From the NCBI RefSeq assembly GCF_012849375.1, contig NZ_CP051684.1, positions 1,798,001-1,862,000 on the forward strand: a stretch of DNA of 64,000 nt. Direction: 5' to 3'. Source of the DNA: Duganella dendranthematis. GTDB lineage: Bacteria > Pseudomonadota > Gammaproteobacteria > Burkholderiales > Burkholderiaceae_D. Below are positions 27,444-38,616 of the stretch, in pieces (the stretch's first letter is position 1; every line of letters starts with the position of its first letter). Both the position numbers and the translations under genes were made by a program. Below the pieces are notes generated by a model. It was not told the origin of the DNA. It saw nothing but the letters and a program-made list of their open reading frames with translations, and searched no databases.

Positions 27444-27890
27444 ATGAGCAAACCGACCACCCCGCAGCTGGCCGACTTTCTATGCTTTGCGGTTTATTCC
27501 GCCAACTTGGCCTACGGCAAGGCGTACAAGCCGATTCTGGACAAGCTGGGGCTGACGTACACGCAGTACATCGCCATCATCGCGTTGTGGGAAGAAGACA
27601 ATCAGACCGTGAGCGGCCTGGGCGAAAAGCTGTACCTGGAATCCAATACGCTGACGCCGATCCTGAAAAAGCTGGAAGTGATGGGCTACGTCCACCGCGC
27701 GCGCGATCCCGCTGACGAGCGCGTCGTCCGCGTCGGCCTGACTGCCGAAGGCCGCGCCCTGCGCGAAAGCGCCCTGAACATGAACCTGCGCGACGCCACC
27801 GGCCTGAGCGCAGAAGAATTCCCGGTCCTGCAAAAAGCCGTCGCCAAACTGCGCAACAACCTGGTAAAGGCCGCGCCGGGCAAGGGGTGA
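27444..27890 (+). CDS. ohrR: MarR-family peroxide-sensing repressor (OhrR)
   Basis: OhrR represses ohr and releases DNA when its reactive cysteine is oxidised by organic hydroperoxides. The 148-residue protein has Cys14 in the expected FLCFAVYSANLAYGKAY context and the two tyrosines that hydrogen-bond it. The winged helix is TVSGLGEKLYLESNTLTPILKKLEVMGYVHRARDPADERVVRVGLT. The ATG follows AAGGAGG. It is divergent from ohr. Confidence 0.94.
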   Translation: MSKPTTPQLADFLCFAVYSANLAYGKAYKPILDKLGLTYTQYIAIIALWEEDNQTVSGLGEKLYLESNTLTPILKKLEVMGYVHRARDPADERVVRVGLTAEGRALRESALNMNLRDATGLSAEEFPVLQKAVAKLRNNLVKAAPGKG

Positions 27891-27942
27891 TCGAGCCAGT
27901 GCTACTATAAAGGGCTGTTAAAAGATCTTTAGAGGCTTGATC

Positions 27943-28194
27943 ATGGACGCGATATTGGCCCCCTCCTCGGTCGGCATCAGCGAACTGAAGGCAAATCCTA
28001 CGGCGGTACTGGAGGCATCCGGCGACCAGCCGGTCGCCATCCTGAACCGTAACAAGCTGGTCGGCTACCTGTTGACGGCGGATGCGTGGGCTAAAATCCA
28101 CGAAATACTGGAAGATAAAGAACTGCTGAAGATCGCAGAGACCAGAATGTCAGATGGGAAAAAACCTATACGGGTGACCCTGGATGACCTATAA
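27943..28194 (+). CDS. Phd/YefM-family antitoxin
   Basis: The 83-residue protein has the Phd fold: SVGISELKANPTAVLEASGDQPVAILNRNKLVGYLL, followed by a C-terminal toxin-binding segment (ELLKIAETRMSDGKKPIRVTLDDL). The ATG at this point is used; an in-frame TTG 6 bp earlier is possible. Such antitoxins neutralise RelE-type ribosome-dependent ribonucleases and repress their own operon. The partner toxin frame overlaps its end but is cut after about 19 codons, so this antitoxin is now an orphan. Confidence 0.88.
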   Translation: MDAILAPSSVGISELKANPTAVLEASGDQPVAILNRNKLVGYLLTADAWAKIHEILEDKELLKIAETRMSDGKKPIRVTLDDL

Positions 28195-28252
28195 CCTGGA
28201 CTTTCACCCGGATGCCTACAAGGAATGGCAAAAGCTGGGCTGGAGCGGGTGA
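28184..28252 (+). pseudogene. RelE-type toxin remnant, truncated at the tRNA-Gly gene
   Basis: A frame overlapping the antitoxin end begins MTYNLDFHPDAYKEW, the usual N-terminus of RelE/StbE toxins, and then runs into the encoded CCA end of the tRNA-Gly gene. The remaining 65 or so residues, with the catalytic residues, are missing. The break falls exactly at the tRNA 3' end, so an earlier integration or deletion at this site probably removed the rest. Confidence 0.82.
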
Positions 28253-28314
28253 AGGGAATCGAACCCTCGTATGAAGCTTGGGAAGCTGCCGTTCTACCAT
28301 TGAACTACACCCGC
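28241..28314 (-). tRNA. tRNA-Gly (anticodon CCC)
   Basis: The 74-nt sequence with encoded CCA folds as a cloverleaf: acceptor GCGGGUG, D stem GUUC/GAAC, seven-base anticodon loop UUCCCAA with anticodon CCC, and T arm GGG-UUCGAUU-CCC. It resembles E. coli glyU. The anticodon stem has one mismatch, C28 against U42 (GCAGC with GCUUC). The gene's 5' half, from the anticodon to the first base, is the left attachment repeat of the island. Confidence 0.93.
28276..28314. repeat. Left attachment repeat (within intact tRNA-Gly)
   Basis: These 39 bp are identical to 57630-57668. They cover the tRNA from the anticodon stem 3' side (C40) to the first acceptor base. The left copy is joined to the tRNA 3' half, so it restores a complete gene. 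Confidence 0.88.
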
Positions 28315-28323
28315 ATGCCCCGC

Positions 28324-28353
28324 ATTCTATGCGGGTTTGACCGCTGTTGGCAA
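28324..28353 (-). promoter_or_regulatory. Island-borne promoter for tRNA-Gly
   Basis: On the minus strand TTGCCA (28348-28353) and TAGAAT (28324-28329) are 18 bp apart, ending 9 bp before the tRNA 5' end. The counterpart beside the right repeat has TTGTCA and TAGAAT at the same spacing. The element thus supplies a replacement promoter for the tRNA it interrupts. Confidence 0.75.
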
Positions 28354-28483
28354 CCTTGCCCTGATGGTTGCTGTGATCGGAAGTATGATGGCCGATGTCA
28401 CCAAGGTGTGATGGCCGACCAAGCAAGTTGGTGTGGACGATAAAAAACTAAAGGCGTCACCGACGTCAAGCTAACCGGCATCT

Positions 28484-28894
28484 CTACAGTCCGTTTGCAT
28501 CACGAACGATGAGTTCGTGTCGGCCAGAAATGTCGTTGCTATCAACGGCGCACTGAGCCAACTCCAACGCTATATTTTTCGGCAGTGAATGGACGATATT
28601 AAAGTCTCCAGCCTGCTTCTTTTGAAGTAATTTTAAATTATCAAATTCGTAGTACTCAACCAAACAAGCCCACGTTGGTTTTGGGAATTGGCAGCAGTTT
28701 TGCACCAAGTGAAAATTGGGGAACCGGTGCTTGCATTGGCATCCGTATGTCAGTAGATATCGCCATCCTTTTGATGTAGTCTTAACTAGTACTGTTATAC
28801 CAGAAGCACTACCCAAAGAAATAAGGTATTTGTCTCGAACCGCACCGTCATGAAACACAAAGTTCGGGAAGTGGATTACGGTGCCTGGGCTCAT
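28484..28894 (-). CDS. Putative toxin of a Panacea-type toxin-antitoxin pair
   Basis: The 136-residue protein overlaps the Panacea-domain gene by the ATGA of its start. Its first part (PGTVIHFPNFVFHDGAVRDKYLISLG) reads like the opening strands of a MazF/PemK-type barrel, but I cannot place it firmly in a named toxin family. It has five cysteines, including the CQC and CC groups near the middle. Position directly after a SocA/Panacea antitoxin is the main reason for the toxin call; Panacea antitoxins are known to pair with many unrelated toxins. Confidence 0.6.
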   Translation of the reverse strand: MSPGTVIHFPNFVFHDGAVRDKYLISLGSASGITVLVKTTSKGWRYLLTYGCQCKHRFPNFHLVQNCCQFPKPTWACLVEYYEFDNLKLLQKKQAGDFNIVHSLPKNIALELAQCAVDSNDISGRHELIVRDANGL

Positions 28895-29448
28895 ACGTTA
28901 GAAAAGTTATTCCTCATTTCATCATGCTCAAGCTGCAATTGCTGAATCTGCTCCGCTTCAGCCGCTCGGCTGGCTAGCTCATAAGGAATCATTGCCTGTT
29001 TTTGGCCTTGAACGTTAAAGATTTTATCCCAAGGCTGATTCTCGAAATGCGTAGCCTCAATCATATTATCAGCGGAGGAGTCACAAAATTCCTTGGCCAG
29101 ATTTTCCAGCAGTCTTAATTCGCGTTTACTGAAGAGGCTCGCATCAAAGTCTACCTTAGGCGTGACGGTCATTGCCACGCCTTTTTCAAACTCGTGCAAT
29201 TGGAGATCCAGCTTTTCTTTCATGTCATCGGCTGGCTTGCTTACTTCATTTTGAAGCTCTACCGGAACAGGACCTTTGGGCCATGCAAAGTACTGCAATC
29301 CAGTCACCGGCCGCCCGACGTCACGATAATGCTGAAAATCCAGAAAATAGAGTAGCTTCCAAAGCTTAACTTTGCCAAGATTACGGGTGTTCGTTGCGAA
29401 AAATATGATCACATTCAACAATTTTTCGCGGTCGTGGTTCCTCAACAT
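28891..29448 (-). CDS. Panacea (SocA-like, DUF4065) domain antitoxin
   Basis: The 185-residue protein shows the Panacea/SocA pattern: GKVKLWKLLYFLDFQHYRDVGRPVTGLQYFAWPKGPVPVELQNEV, in which K-L-LYF-D and Y-W--GP are conserved. The C-terminal part (LRLLENLAKEFCDSSADNMIEATHFENQPWDKI) is also typical. Panacea domains neutralise diverse toxins, often by direct binding. It is the first gene of a two-gene operon with the putative toxin and is the cargo nearest the left end of the island. Confidence 0.85.
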   Translation of the reverse strand: MLRNHDREKLLNVIIFFATNTRNLGKVKLWKLLYFLDFQHYRDVGRPVTGLQYFAWPKGPVPVELQNEVSKPADDMKEKLDLQLHEFEKGVAMTVTPKVDFDASLFSKRELRLLENLAKEFCDSSADNMIEATHFENQPWDKIFNVQGQKQAMIPYELASRAAEAEQIQQLQLEHDEMRNNFSNV

Positions 29449-29688
29449 TCTTATTTGGTCGAAATCATCGACACTCTCCTTTTCATTGTACTTTATACCA
29501 CTTCAACAGCATGCAATGTGACCTGCATCACGTATCCCCAAAAAAATCATAGGAAAACGACATCTCATGGACATCACTGCAATCAGCTTGCCACGAAGCA
29601 CCAATAAATGCACTTTGGAAATTTCTATCAATACATCTGCATTGTTTGAAAAGGAAATCCATCTTGGCCTCTCAACAACAACGGCTGA

Positions 29689-30834
29689 CTACTCGCGGCC
29701 ACTCATCCAGTCCGGCTCAATGTCATCAAAATCTACATGAAGTGCATCTGGCTCTACATCCCATTCCAAATCGCTCAAATCACCTGTTTTTATTGGCATA
29801 TTTAATACGATTGAGACATTAAGAGAAAAATCAATCGATGGGCTTCCGCTACCCATCGGCAAATATTCTCGATCAATGCCATCCCATTTTCTAAATGAAT
29901 AATACACGGTGACCACACCATCTACCCGAAGTGTAAAAACAACAGAAACTGAATCATCACAAATTTCGGTAATTTTTATATTCTCCGAGTCATCTACAAA
30001 GCAACATCTTGAAATATCAGCATGAATCTCTTCTTCCTCATATTCAAACTGTGAATTAGCCTCAACTGAAGTATGTCCATGCCAATCGAAATTTTCTATC
30101 GTTCGTCTTACGGCCGCAAATATTTCTGACGATTCATCGCTCAGTGCTGCCCGCAGCCTTTCGACCATACCTTCAACAATTTCTTCAGTAGATTGGAATA
30201 GCGAAAGGGCAGTTGCCAAATCCCTAACCAAATGCAACTTTTTTGATTCTGCGCAGAAACCGGCCCAGTCTGAGTCTCTGGATACCACTACTATTTCAGT
30301 ATCGTTATTTGTCGCCCACTGCTCAAGACTCAATAGGGCAATGGCGTCAGGAAATTCTGATTTTTTGGGGTTGTCTGCTTGAAAAGGCGGCTGACTGGTA
30401 AAATATAAACGCAATATATCGCTTACCGCAACAAAATCATCCGCACTCAAAACGCTTGCCGCAGACTCATCCAAAAACAATTTAAGTTTTTTTGTACACA
30501 ACTCTTCAGCACTTGGTAACGAATCAAGGCGTCCTCTCAATTCTGCCAGCTCGGCCATATTATATTCAACGAATTCACACGCCTCAGACATATCCCTAGA
30601 GAAGCGTTCCTTTTTCACAGAAATTGACGCGGCAAGATGCCGATGAATTTCATTCAAGACAACTTCTGAAATTACGAAATTCACAGGATGACGCCCGAAT
30701 TGGCGAAGCTGAGAAAATACACCTCCATCAACGCGTTTTCCACCATCATCAAAAGTAGTGGTATCAACGCTAATTGCAGTGATTACACCATCTTCAACGT
30801 TCTTTTTAATCTCTATTGATGTTGTCTCTGGCAT
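29689..30834 (-). CDS. PIN-domain protein (DUF4935-like)
   Basis: The 381-residue protein begins with a PIN-like nuclease domain. An early acidic site lies in ISVDTTTFDDGG, SEVVLNEIHRHL supplies a second acidic residue, and the later DAIALLSLEQWATNNDTEIVVVSRDSDWAGF has the D...D-SDW pattern. This matches the larger PIN_8/DUF4935 type, putative RNases found in defence islands. The C-terminal 150 residues are strand-rich and unassigned. GGAG precedes the ATG. It is divergent from the ABC three-component operon. Confidence 0.75.
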   Translation of the reverse strand: MPETTSIEIKKNVEDGVITAISVDTTTFDDGGKRVDGGVFSQLRQFGRHPVNFVISEVVLNEIHRHLAASISVKKERFSRDMSEACEFVEYNMAELAELRGRLDSLPSAEELCTKKLKLFLDESAASVLSADDFVAVSDILRLYFTSQPPFQADNPKKSEFPDAIALLSLEQWATNNDTEIVVVSRDSDWAGFCAESKKLHLVRDLATALSLFQSTEEIVEGMVERLRAALSDESSEIFAAVRRTIENFDWHGHTSVEANSQFEYEEEEIHADISRCCFVDDSENIKITEICDDSVSVVFTLRVDGVVTVYYSFRKWDGIDREYLPMGSGSPSIDFSLNVSIVLNMPIKTGDLSDLEWDVEPDALHVDFDDIEPDWMSGRE

Positions 30835-30974
30835 TTCCCAGTCTCCAAAATAAGTCCGCCAAATGATGATTCAATTCCCCATAATTACAGGATCTCTCCG
30901 ATTGCTCATGCCCATGGGCGTCTTTGAAAGCTCAGCCTGCTGAGGCAACAACATAAGATTGCATCTTGCAATAA

Positions 30975-34698
<3,724 letters not shown>

Positions 34699-34756
34699 CT
34701 TCGTCTCTAAAAATCGAGTAAAGTTCGATCTGTCACCACAACTGCAAAGGAAATCC

Positions 34757-35044
34757 ATGTCTACCTATCAGGAATACGCCGCAAAGATCGCAGAGTTGCA
34801 ACAGCTCGCAGAAGCAGCACGCAAGAACGAAATCGCCGATGCGAAAGCTCAGATCGCTGCGATCATGAAGGATTACGGCCTGACCGTTGAAGACCTTGGC
34901 GGTGCCAAGACGAAGGCCGTGAAAGTACGTATTCCAGTCGCTGCGAAGTATCGTGATGATGCGACCGGCGAGACCTGGACTGGTCGCGGGCGTTCGCCAA
35001 AGTGGCTGGAAGGTAAAGACAAAGGGCAGTATCTGATCAAGTAA
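34757..35044 (+). CDS. H-NS-family DNA-binding protein
   Basis: The 95-residue protein has a charged N-terminal oligomerising helix ([20 protein letters not shown]) and the C-terminal DNA-binding motif [14 protein letters not shown], the standard AT-hook-like loop of betaproteobacterial H-NS proteins. Such proteins bind AT-rich DNA and silence horizontally acquired genes. AAGGA precedes the ATG. Being encoded inside an AT-rich island, it may silence the island's own cargo to limit cost. It stands between the ABC-3C operon and the DUF91-like gene. Confidence 0.93.
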   Translation: MSTYQEYAAKIAELQQLAEAARKNEIADAKAQIAAIMKDYGLTVEDLGGAKTKAVKVRIPVAAKYRDDATGETWTGRGRSPKWLEGKDKGQYLIK

Positions 35045-35086
35045 GTGACAAGGTCCGGCGCTTATACCAACTCTTTGATACTGACA

Positions 35087-36127
35087 ATGCCACTATACGA
35101 ACTTTCTTCGGATTCAATAGCCGAAATCCCTACTGTAACCTATGCTTCACTTGGACTTCGTGAGCGGGAAGATGTTCAGAGAGTTCTTCGGGAACATATT
35201 GATGTTATATCGCCAGATACCCTCATTCTCGCTGAAGAGTTTGGGGAGTGGACAGACTCTCGCAGGCGTATTGACTTACTCGGTCTAGACCGTGATGGTT
35301 GCCTTGTCGTCATTGAGCTTAAGCGGTCAGAGGACGGTGGCCACATGGAACTCCAGGCGTTGCGCTATGCGGCAATGGTTTCAACTCTCAAGTTTGAACA
35401 AGCTGTCGATGTCCATAAAAAATTTAGAGAGTCACGTGGGCTACTTCCAGATTCAGCGGAAACTATCATCCGCGAATTCCTCGATATCGCTGACGGCCCA
35501 GTAGCGTTCAGCAACAAGGTTCGCATAATCCTGGCATCTGCCGACTTCTCTAAAGAAATCACGTCAACTGTTTTGTGGTTGAATGCGCAAGGACTTGATG
35601 TGACATGCGTCAAGATGCGCCCTCATTCTTTTCAAGGGCGAGTCTTGCTAGACATTGAACAGGTAGTTCCGTTGCCTGAGGCAGCTGCTTTTCAGGTTGC
35701 AATTCGCGAAAAATCGCTTGCGCAGCAAGCCGTCGCAGCCAATGGCCGCGACTTCACGCGATATCGTCTGACAACGCTTCAAGGCGAAATGCTTACCAAT
35801 TTGCCGAAGAGGCGATTCATATATCAAGTTGTTTCTGAGGCAATCAAGCTAGGAGTTAAACCGGCAGAAATCCTTGGCGTCATACCCTGGCGGCAAGCAA
35901 ATATGTTCATCTCTGCGCCTGGCCGATTATCCGGAGCCGCACTCATGTCCACTGATTCGGATAGATCGCCAACACGCTATTTTTGCGAAGACGATGAAGT
36001 GTTCCATGTCGATGACCACACGTACTCTATGAGCAACCAGTGGGGAACACGTACCGAAGAGGCAGTAAAGAAAATCCTAAAAATCCTCCCCGCTAATCAC
36101 GGCATACGGTACGAATACGAAGGATAA
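35087..36127 (+). CDS. DUF91/NucS-like nuclease domain protein
   Basis: The protein of about 346 residues has a PD-(D/E)XK site, RRRIDLLGLDRDGCLVVIELKR, where Asp and the E-x-K are the metal and catalytic residues. This matches DUF91, the NucS-type endonuclease domain. The middle has a second small domain around VTCVKMRPHSFQGRVLLDIEQVVPLPEA, and the C-terminus is unassigned. A GTG directly after the H-NS stop could give 14 more residues; the ATG giving MPLYELSSD is chosen. Probably a defence nuclease cotranscribed with the H-NS gene. Confidence 0.72.
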   Translation: MPLYELSSDSIAEIPTVTYASLGLREREDVQRVLREHIDVISPDTLILAEEFGEWTDSRRRIDLLGLDRDGCLVVIELKRSEDGGHMELQALRYAAMVSTLKFEQAVDVHKKFRESRGLLPDSAETIIREFLDIADGPVAFSNKVRIILASADFSKEITSTVLWLNAQGLDVTCVKMRPHSFQGRVLLDIEQVVPLPEAAAFQVAIREKSLAQQAVAANGRDFTRYRLTTLQGEMLTNLPKRRFIYQVVSEAIKLGVKPAEILGVIPWRQANMFISAPGRLSGAALMSTDSDRSPTRYFCEDDEVFHVDDHTYSMSNQWGTRTEEAVKKILKILPANHGIRYEYEG

Positions 36128-36169
36128 CTCAGCGCTCTGTGATGCATCATGGTACGGGGACAGCGCTTA

Positions 36170-36200
36170 AAATCGATTCTAAGACGCCTAGAATCGATTT
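36170..36200. repeat. 12-bp inverted repeat (AAATCGATTCTA, 7-nt loop)
   Basis: AAATCGATTCTA at 36170-36181 and its exact complement at 36189-36200 flank AGACGCC. No T tract follows, so it is not a typical terminator. It may be a protein-binding or recombination site. Confidence 0.7.
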
Positions 36201-36246
36201 CATTTCGATTCGGCGCATCGATGCATCTCTCGCAAGCTCCACGGCT

Positions 36247-36260
36247 TAGAAACGTTTCTA
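36247..36260. repeat. 14-bp perfect palindrome (TAGAAACGTTTCTA)
   Basis: The palindrome is 47 bp after the preceding inverted repeat and shares its TAGAA ends with a central CG. The two may be operators of one regulator. Both lie near the small gene whose C-terminus resembles the regulator encoded at 37.2-37.7 kb. Confidence 0.6.
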
Positions 36261-36311
36261 CTCGTTTTAAAGGCGTGGTCTGAGATCGCTGCATCGAAGC
36301 GCTCATGCAAA

Positions 36312-36554
36312 TCACGGTATTTTATTTTCCTGTTCAATAAGGATACACCGAATGATGTCTTCCATGAGATGCAAGTTTGATGGCGACAGCTTCGCGAGCA
36401 TTTCGGCGATGGGCTGAAGTGCTGCGCTATCAGCGCCATTGTCTGCGGCAGGGGATGCCGGCAGATGGGCCATATTGCGGAGCGTAGCCGCGTCTAGCTT
36501 TGTGGAATGGCGTGCTGGCGTATGCTTGCGAGTTGCGGGCTTTTTGTTCGTCAT
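36312..36554 (-). CDS. Short protein sharing the C-terminus of the nearby HTH regulator
   Basis: The 80-residue protein has a basic N-terminus (TNKKPATRKHTPARHSTK) and ends LAKLSPSNLHLMEDIIRCIL. The regulator encoded 700 bp to the right ends LAKLSPKNIHLVEGIVRCVL, so 14 of these 20 positions are the same. The helix-turn-helix part is absent here. It could be a shortened paralogue that pairs with the regulator through the shared tail, or a decaying copy. The start MTNKKP is chosen because the upstream codons are unlike a protein. Confidence 0.55.
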   Translation of the reverse strand: MTNKKPATRKHTPARHSTKLDAATLRNMAHLPASPAADNGADSAALQPIAEMLAKLSPSNLHLMEDIIRCILIEQENKIP

Positions 36555-36722
36555 TCTAGGCTTTCGGTCATTGATGGTGCTGATACCGTCAATGCGAATG
36601 CGGAGAACCTCAACGCAGCCTGCCGCTATTTGTACCGGTGGAAGCCATGCCATCATGTACATTAAGCTCGAGTGGCATATGCAGTATCATCCAATACGCT
36701 GCCACCTCCTTAAGGGATAAAG

Positions 36723-37235
36723 ATGACCTATCGGATGATTACAGATAACGAGATTCGCTCGCTCCCATTGCATGAACAGTTCTTTGCTATGGCTGATGCT
36801 TATCTAGACGCGGCAATCCGCCAAACCGAGCATGTCAACGAGGTGGCCGATAGCGAATGGTCCGATGCAAGTGTTGCGATGTTTCTTTTTGCGCATGCAA
36901 CCGAGATGTTCCTAAAGGCTGCAATTTTGCTCCGCGCTCCCTCAACGAAAGTCAAGGACCTCAGTCACAGCATTCGTGACCTCGTAACTGAGTACATGCG
37001 CCTGTATCCCGGCCCCGAATACGAGGGCGACTTCCGCTTTTATACCGAAGATATGCCGCCTGACACACCGAAGAGCGTGAAGGCAGAGATCAATTCCCCG
37101 AGCATGGTGTTCCGCTATTCAGTGAACAAGGAAAACGCACAATGGCAGACGCTGAATGGATTCGTCGCATCAATGCTGCTGCGGGATTTGCAGGAAATCA
37201 AACAGACCTTTGCACGCCTCCGCTCAATTTTTTGA
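36723..37235 (+). CDS. HEPN-like protein
   Basis: The 170-residue helical protein contains AMFLFAHATEMFLKAAILLR and VKDLSHSIRDLVTEYM, which match the HEPN-type pattern of a helix with H-x2-E-x2-LKA followed by a second helix with a conserved His. The catalytic R-x4-6-H of HEPN RNases is not obvious, so enzymatic action is uncertain. AAGGGAT lies before the ATG. It is convergent with the HTH regulator; a minimal toxin-like or accessory role in the island is inferred. Confidence 0.6.
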   Translation: MTYRMITDNEIRSLPLHEQFFAMADAYLDAAIRQTEHVNEVADSEWSDASVAMFLFAHATEMFLKAAILLRAPSTKVKDLSHSIRDLVTEYMRLYPGPEYEGDFRFYTEDMPPDTPKSVKAEINSPSMVFRYSVNKENAQWQTLNGFVASMLLRDLQEIKQTFARLRSIF

Positions 37236-37245
37236 CACGTATCGA

Positions 37246-37686
37246 CTACGAACCGTTTTCCTGACTGGCGAGAACGCAGCGAACGATGCCCTCCACCAAG
37301 TGGATATTCTTCGGCGACAGTTTCGCCAGCAGCTCAACCACCGGCACGACGGCCGCCTTATGCTTGCCGACGACCACAACGCCAACTTCGCCATCCACCT
37401 GTTTCTCGCCAGTCTTCGCGGCCTTACGCTTGCCTGTGCCAAAACGCAACCACTCTGCCGACACCTCTAGCCATTCCGCCAGGTTCATCAACTTCGCTTG
37501 CGTTGGTATCGCATCGGCAAGAAGCCACTTGCGAACCGTTTGCGCAGCGATCTTGTTTGCTGGATAGCGGGCGTTGAACTCCTGCGCGATCTGCGTAGGA
37601 CTTGCAACCGGCAAGCCTATGCGGGTGAACTCTTTCGTCAGCCTCGCGCTGAACTGTTGCCTGAGCTTTTCATTGGTGTTTTCCAT
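37246..37686 (-). CDS. Phage-type HTH transcriptional regulator
   Basis: The 146-residue protein has a Cro/CI-like helix-turn-helix in residues 27-75 (SPTQIAQEFNARYPANKIAAQTVRKWLLADAIPTQAKLMNLAEWLEVS in parts), a variable linker and a C-terminal helix LAKLSPKNIHLVEGIVRC that may mediate dimerisation. It faces a divergent group of small membrane proteins, and the intergenic DNA carries repeats suited to a repressor. Probably controls the integrase module to its right, or itself. Confidence 0.82.
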   Translation of the reverse strand: MENTNEKLRQQFSARLTKEFTRIGLPVASPTQIAQEFNARYPANKIAAQTVRKWLLADAIPTQAKLMNLAEWLEVSAEWLRFGTGKRKAAKTGEKQVDGEVGVVVVGKHKAAVVPVVELLAKLSPKNIHLVEGIVRCVLASQENGS

Positions 37687-37712
37687 GTTGCCGGAAGCTA
37701 CCGACTATGAAA

Positions 37713-37779
37713 GTAACTCTACAGAACTATATCGTTTGCACGGTAACGCAAAGTTACTATAAACTATTCCCATTGGGAA
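37713..37779. promoter_or_regulatory. Operator-like repeats upstream of the HTH regulator
   Basis: GTAAC occurs at 37713-37717, and GTAAC-GCAAA-GTTAC forms an inverted repeat at 37743-37757. TTCCC-ATT-GGGAA forms a second one at 37767-37779. They lie between the divergent regulator and small secreted-protein genes and are likely binding sites for the regulator. Confidence 0.6.
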
Positions 37780-37867
37780 CTATCCGCATGGCGGTTTCCA
37801 ACTACAGCGGCGCAATGGGATGTACGCGCAGATTAGGCAAGTTGCTTTGAGCAAGGGGTTATCCAGT

Positions 37868-38206
37868 ATGCGCATCATCGCTTTTGCTCTGCTCACACTT
37901 CCGATTGCAGCCATCAGCAGTCCTACAGAAAAGCCTCGTGACGAGTCCGAGCAGGCACGTTTTCAATTCGTTGAGGTGCTGGAAGTCACACCGCAGTACG
38001 TTCAGGTGCCGTGCGAGAGCTGCGGCCCGATGCCAGATCTGCGATTTGATGGCACCAAGTTCAGGTATCGATGCGACGGACAGCTTTATGAAAATTGGAC
38101 GGCAGCGGCACTACAGACCGGCCGACGTATTCAGGTGGTCGATTGTTCAAAGGTCGTTGTTACGAAAAATCGGCAACCAGTTTTTGAGGATAAGAAACAT
38201 CAATAG
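37868..38206 (+). CDS. Small secreted protein of unknown function
   Basis: Starting at MRIIAFALLTLPIAAISS gives a signal peptide and a mature part of about 95 residues. It contains CESCGPMPDLRFDGTKFRYRCDGQLYENW, with a C-x2-C pair and two further cysteines that could form disulfides in the periplasm. No known domain is recognised. It begins a run of three small same-strand genes (secreted, zinc-ribbon membrane, membrane) opposite the HTH regulator. Confidence 0.6.
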   Translation: MRIIAFALLTLPIAAISSPTEKPRDESEQARFQFVEVLEVTPQYVQVPCESCGPMPDLRFDGTKFRYRCDGQLYENWTAAALQTGRRIQVVDCSKVVVTKNRQPVFEDKKHQ

Positions 38207-38240
38207 CAGTTTGTTTTTTACTAAACCACAGTCAATTGGG

Positions 38241-38588
38241 ATGAAAATGAACGACCAAAACAACAACGGAAATGTTTTACCTGAGCATATCAGGGAGAGC
38301 TTGGCCCGATACACAGTTCATGAAAATATAACTTGTCTGCAATGCGGATATTCGGGTCTGATGGGCGTAAAGGGCGAGAAAGATATGGTTAGCGGGTCAA
38401 GTTGGGCAATCAAGTTCTTCTCGCTATTGGCTGTCTTCGGTATCGTCCTCTACATTGCAAGAGAGCAATTTGGTATTTCGTTTCCTTGGTGGCTTGGATT
38501 CGCAGCAGCAGTAGTCTTTCATTTCCTCATCAAGAACACAAAGAAAATTTACGAATGCCCTAACTGCCAATCTGAATTATTGAAGTGA
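38241..38588 (+). CDS. Zinc-ribbon membrane protein
   Basis: The 115-residue protein has ITCLQCGYSGLMG near residue 30 and IYECPNCQSELL at the end, together a C-x2-C plus C-x2-C zinc ribbon split by two hydrophobic helices (WAIKFFSLLAVFGIVLYIA and WWLGFAAAVVFHFLI). The ends therefore face the cytoplasm and may join in one zinc site. Function unknown. It lies in a row with two other small envelope-type genes in the island. Confidence 0.62.
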   Translation: MKMNDQNNNGNVLPEHIRESLARYTVHENITCLQCGYSGLMGVKGEKDMVSGSSWAIKFFSLLAVFGIVLYIAREQFGISFPWWLGFAAAVVFHFLIKNTKKIYECPNCQSELLK

Positions 38589-38616
38589 TTCAGCCAGCAT
38601 GGGGGATGGAAGACAA

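Noticed and set aside
27943..28252. Complete Phd-RelE toxin-antitoxin system
   Set aside because: The toxin stops after 22 codons inside the tRNA gene, so only the antitoxin is intact.
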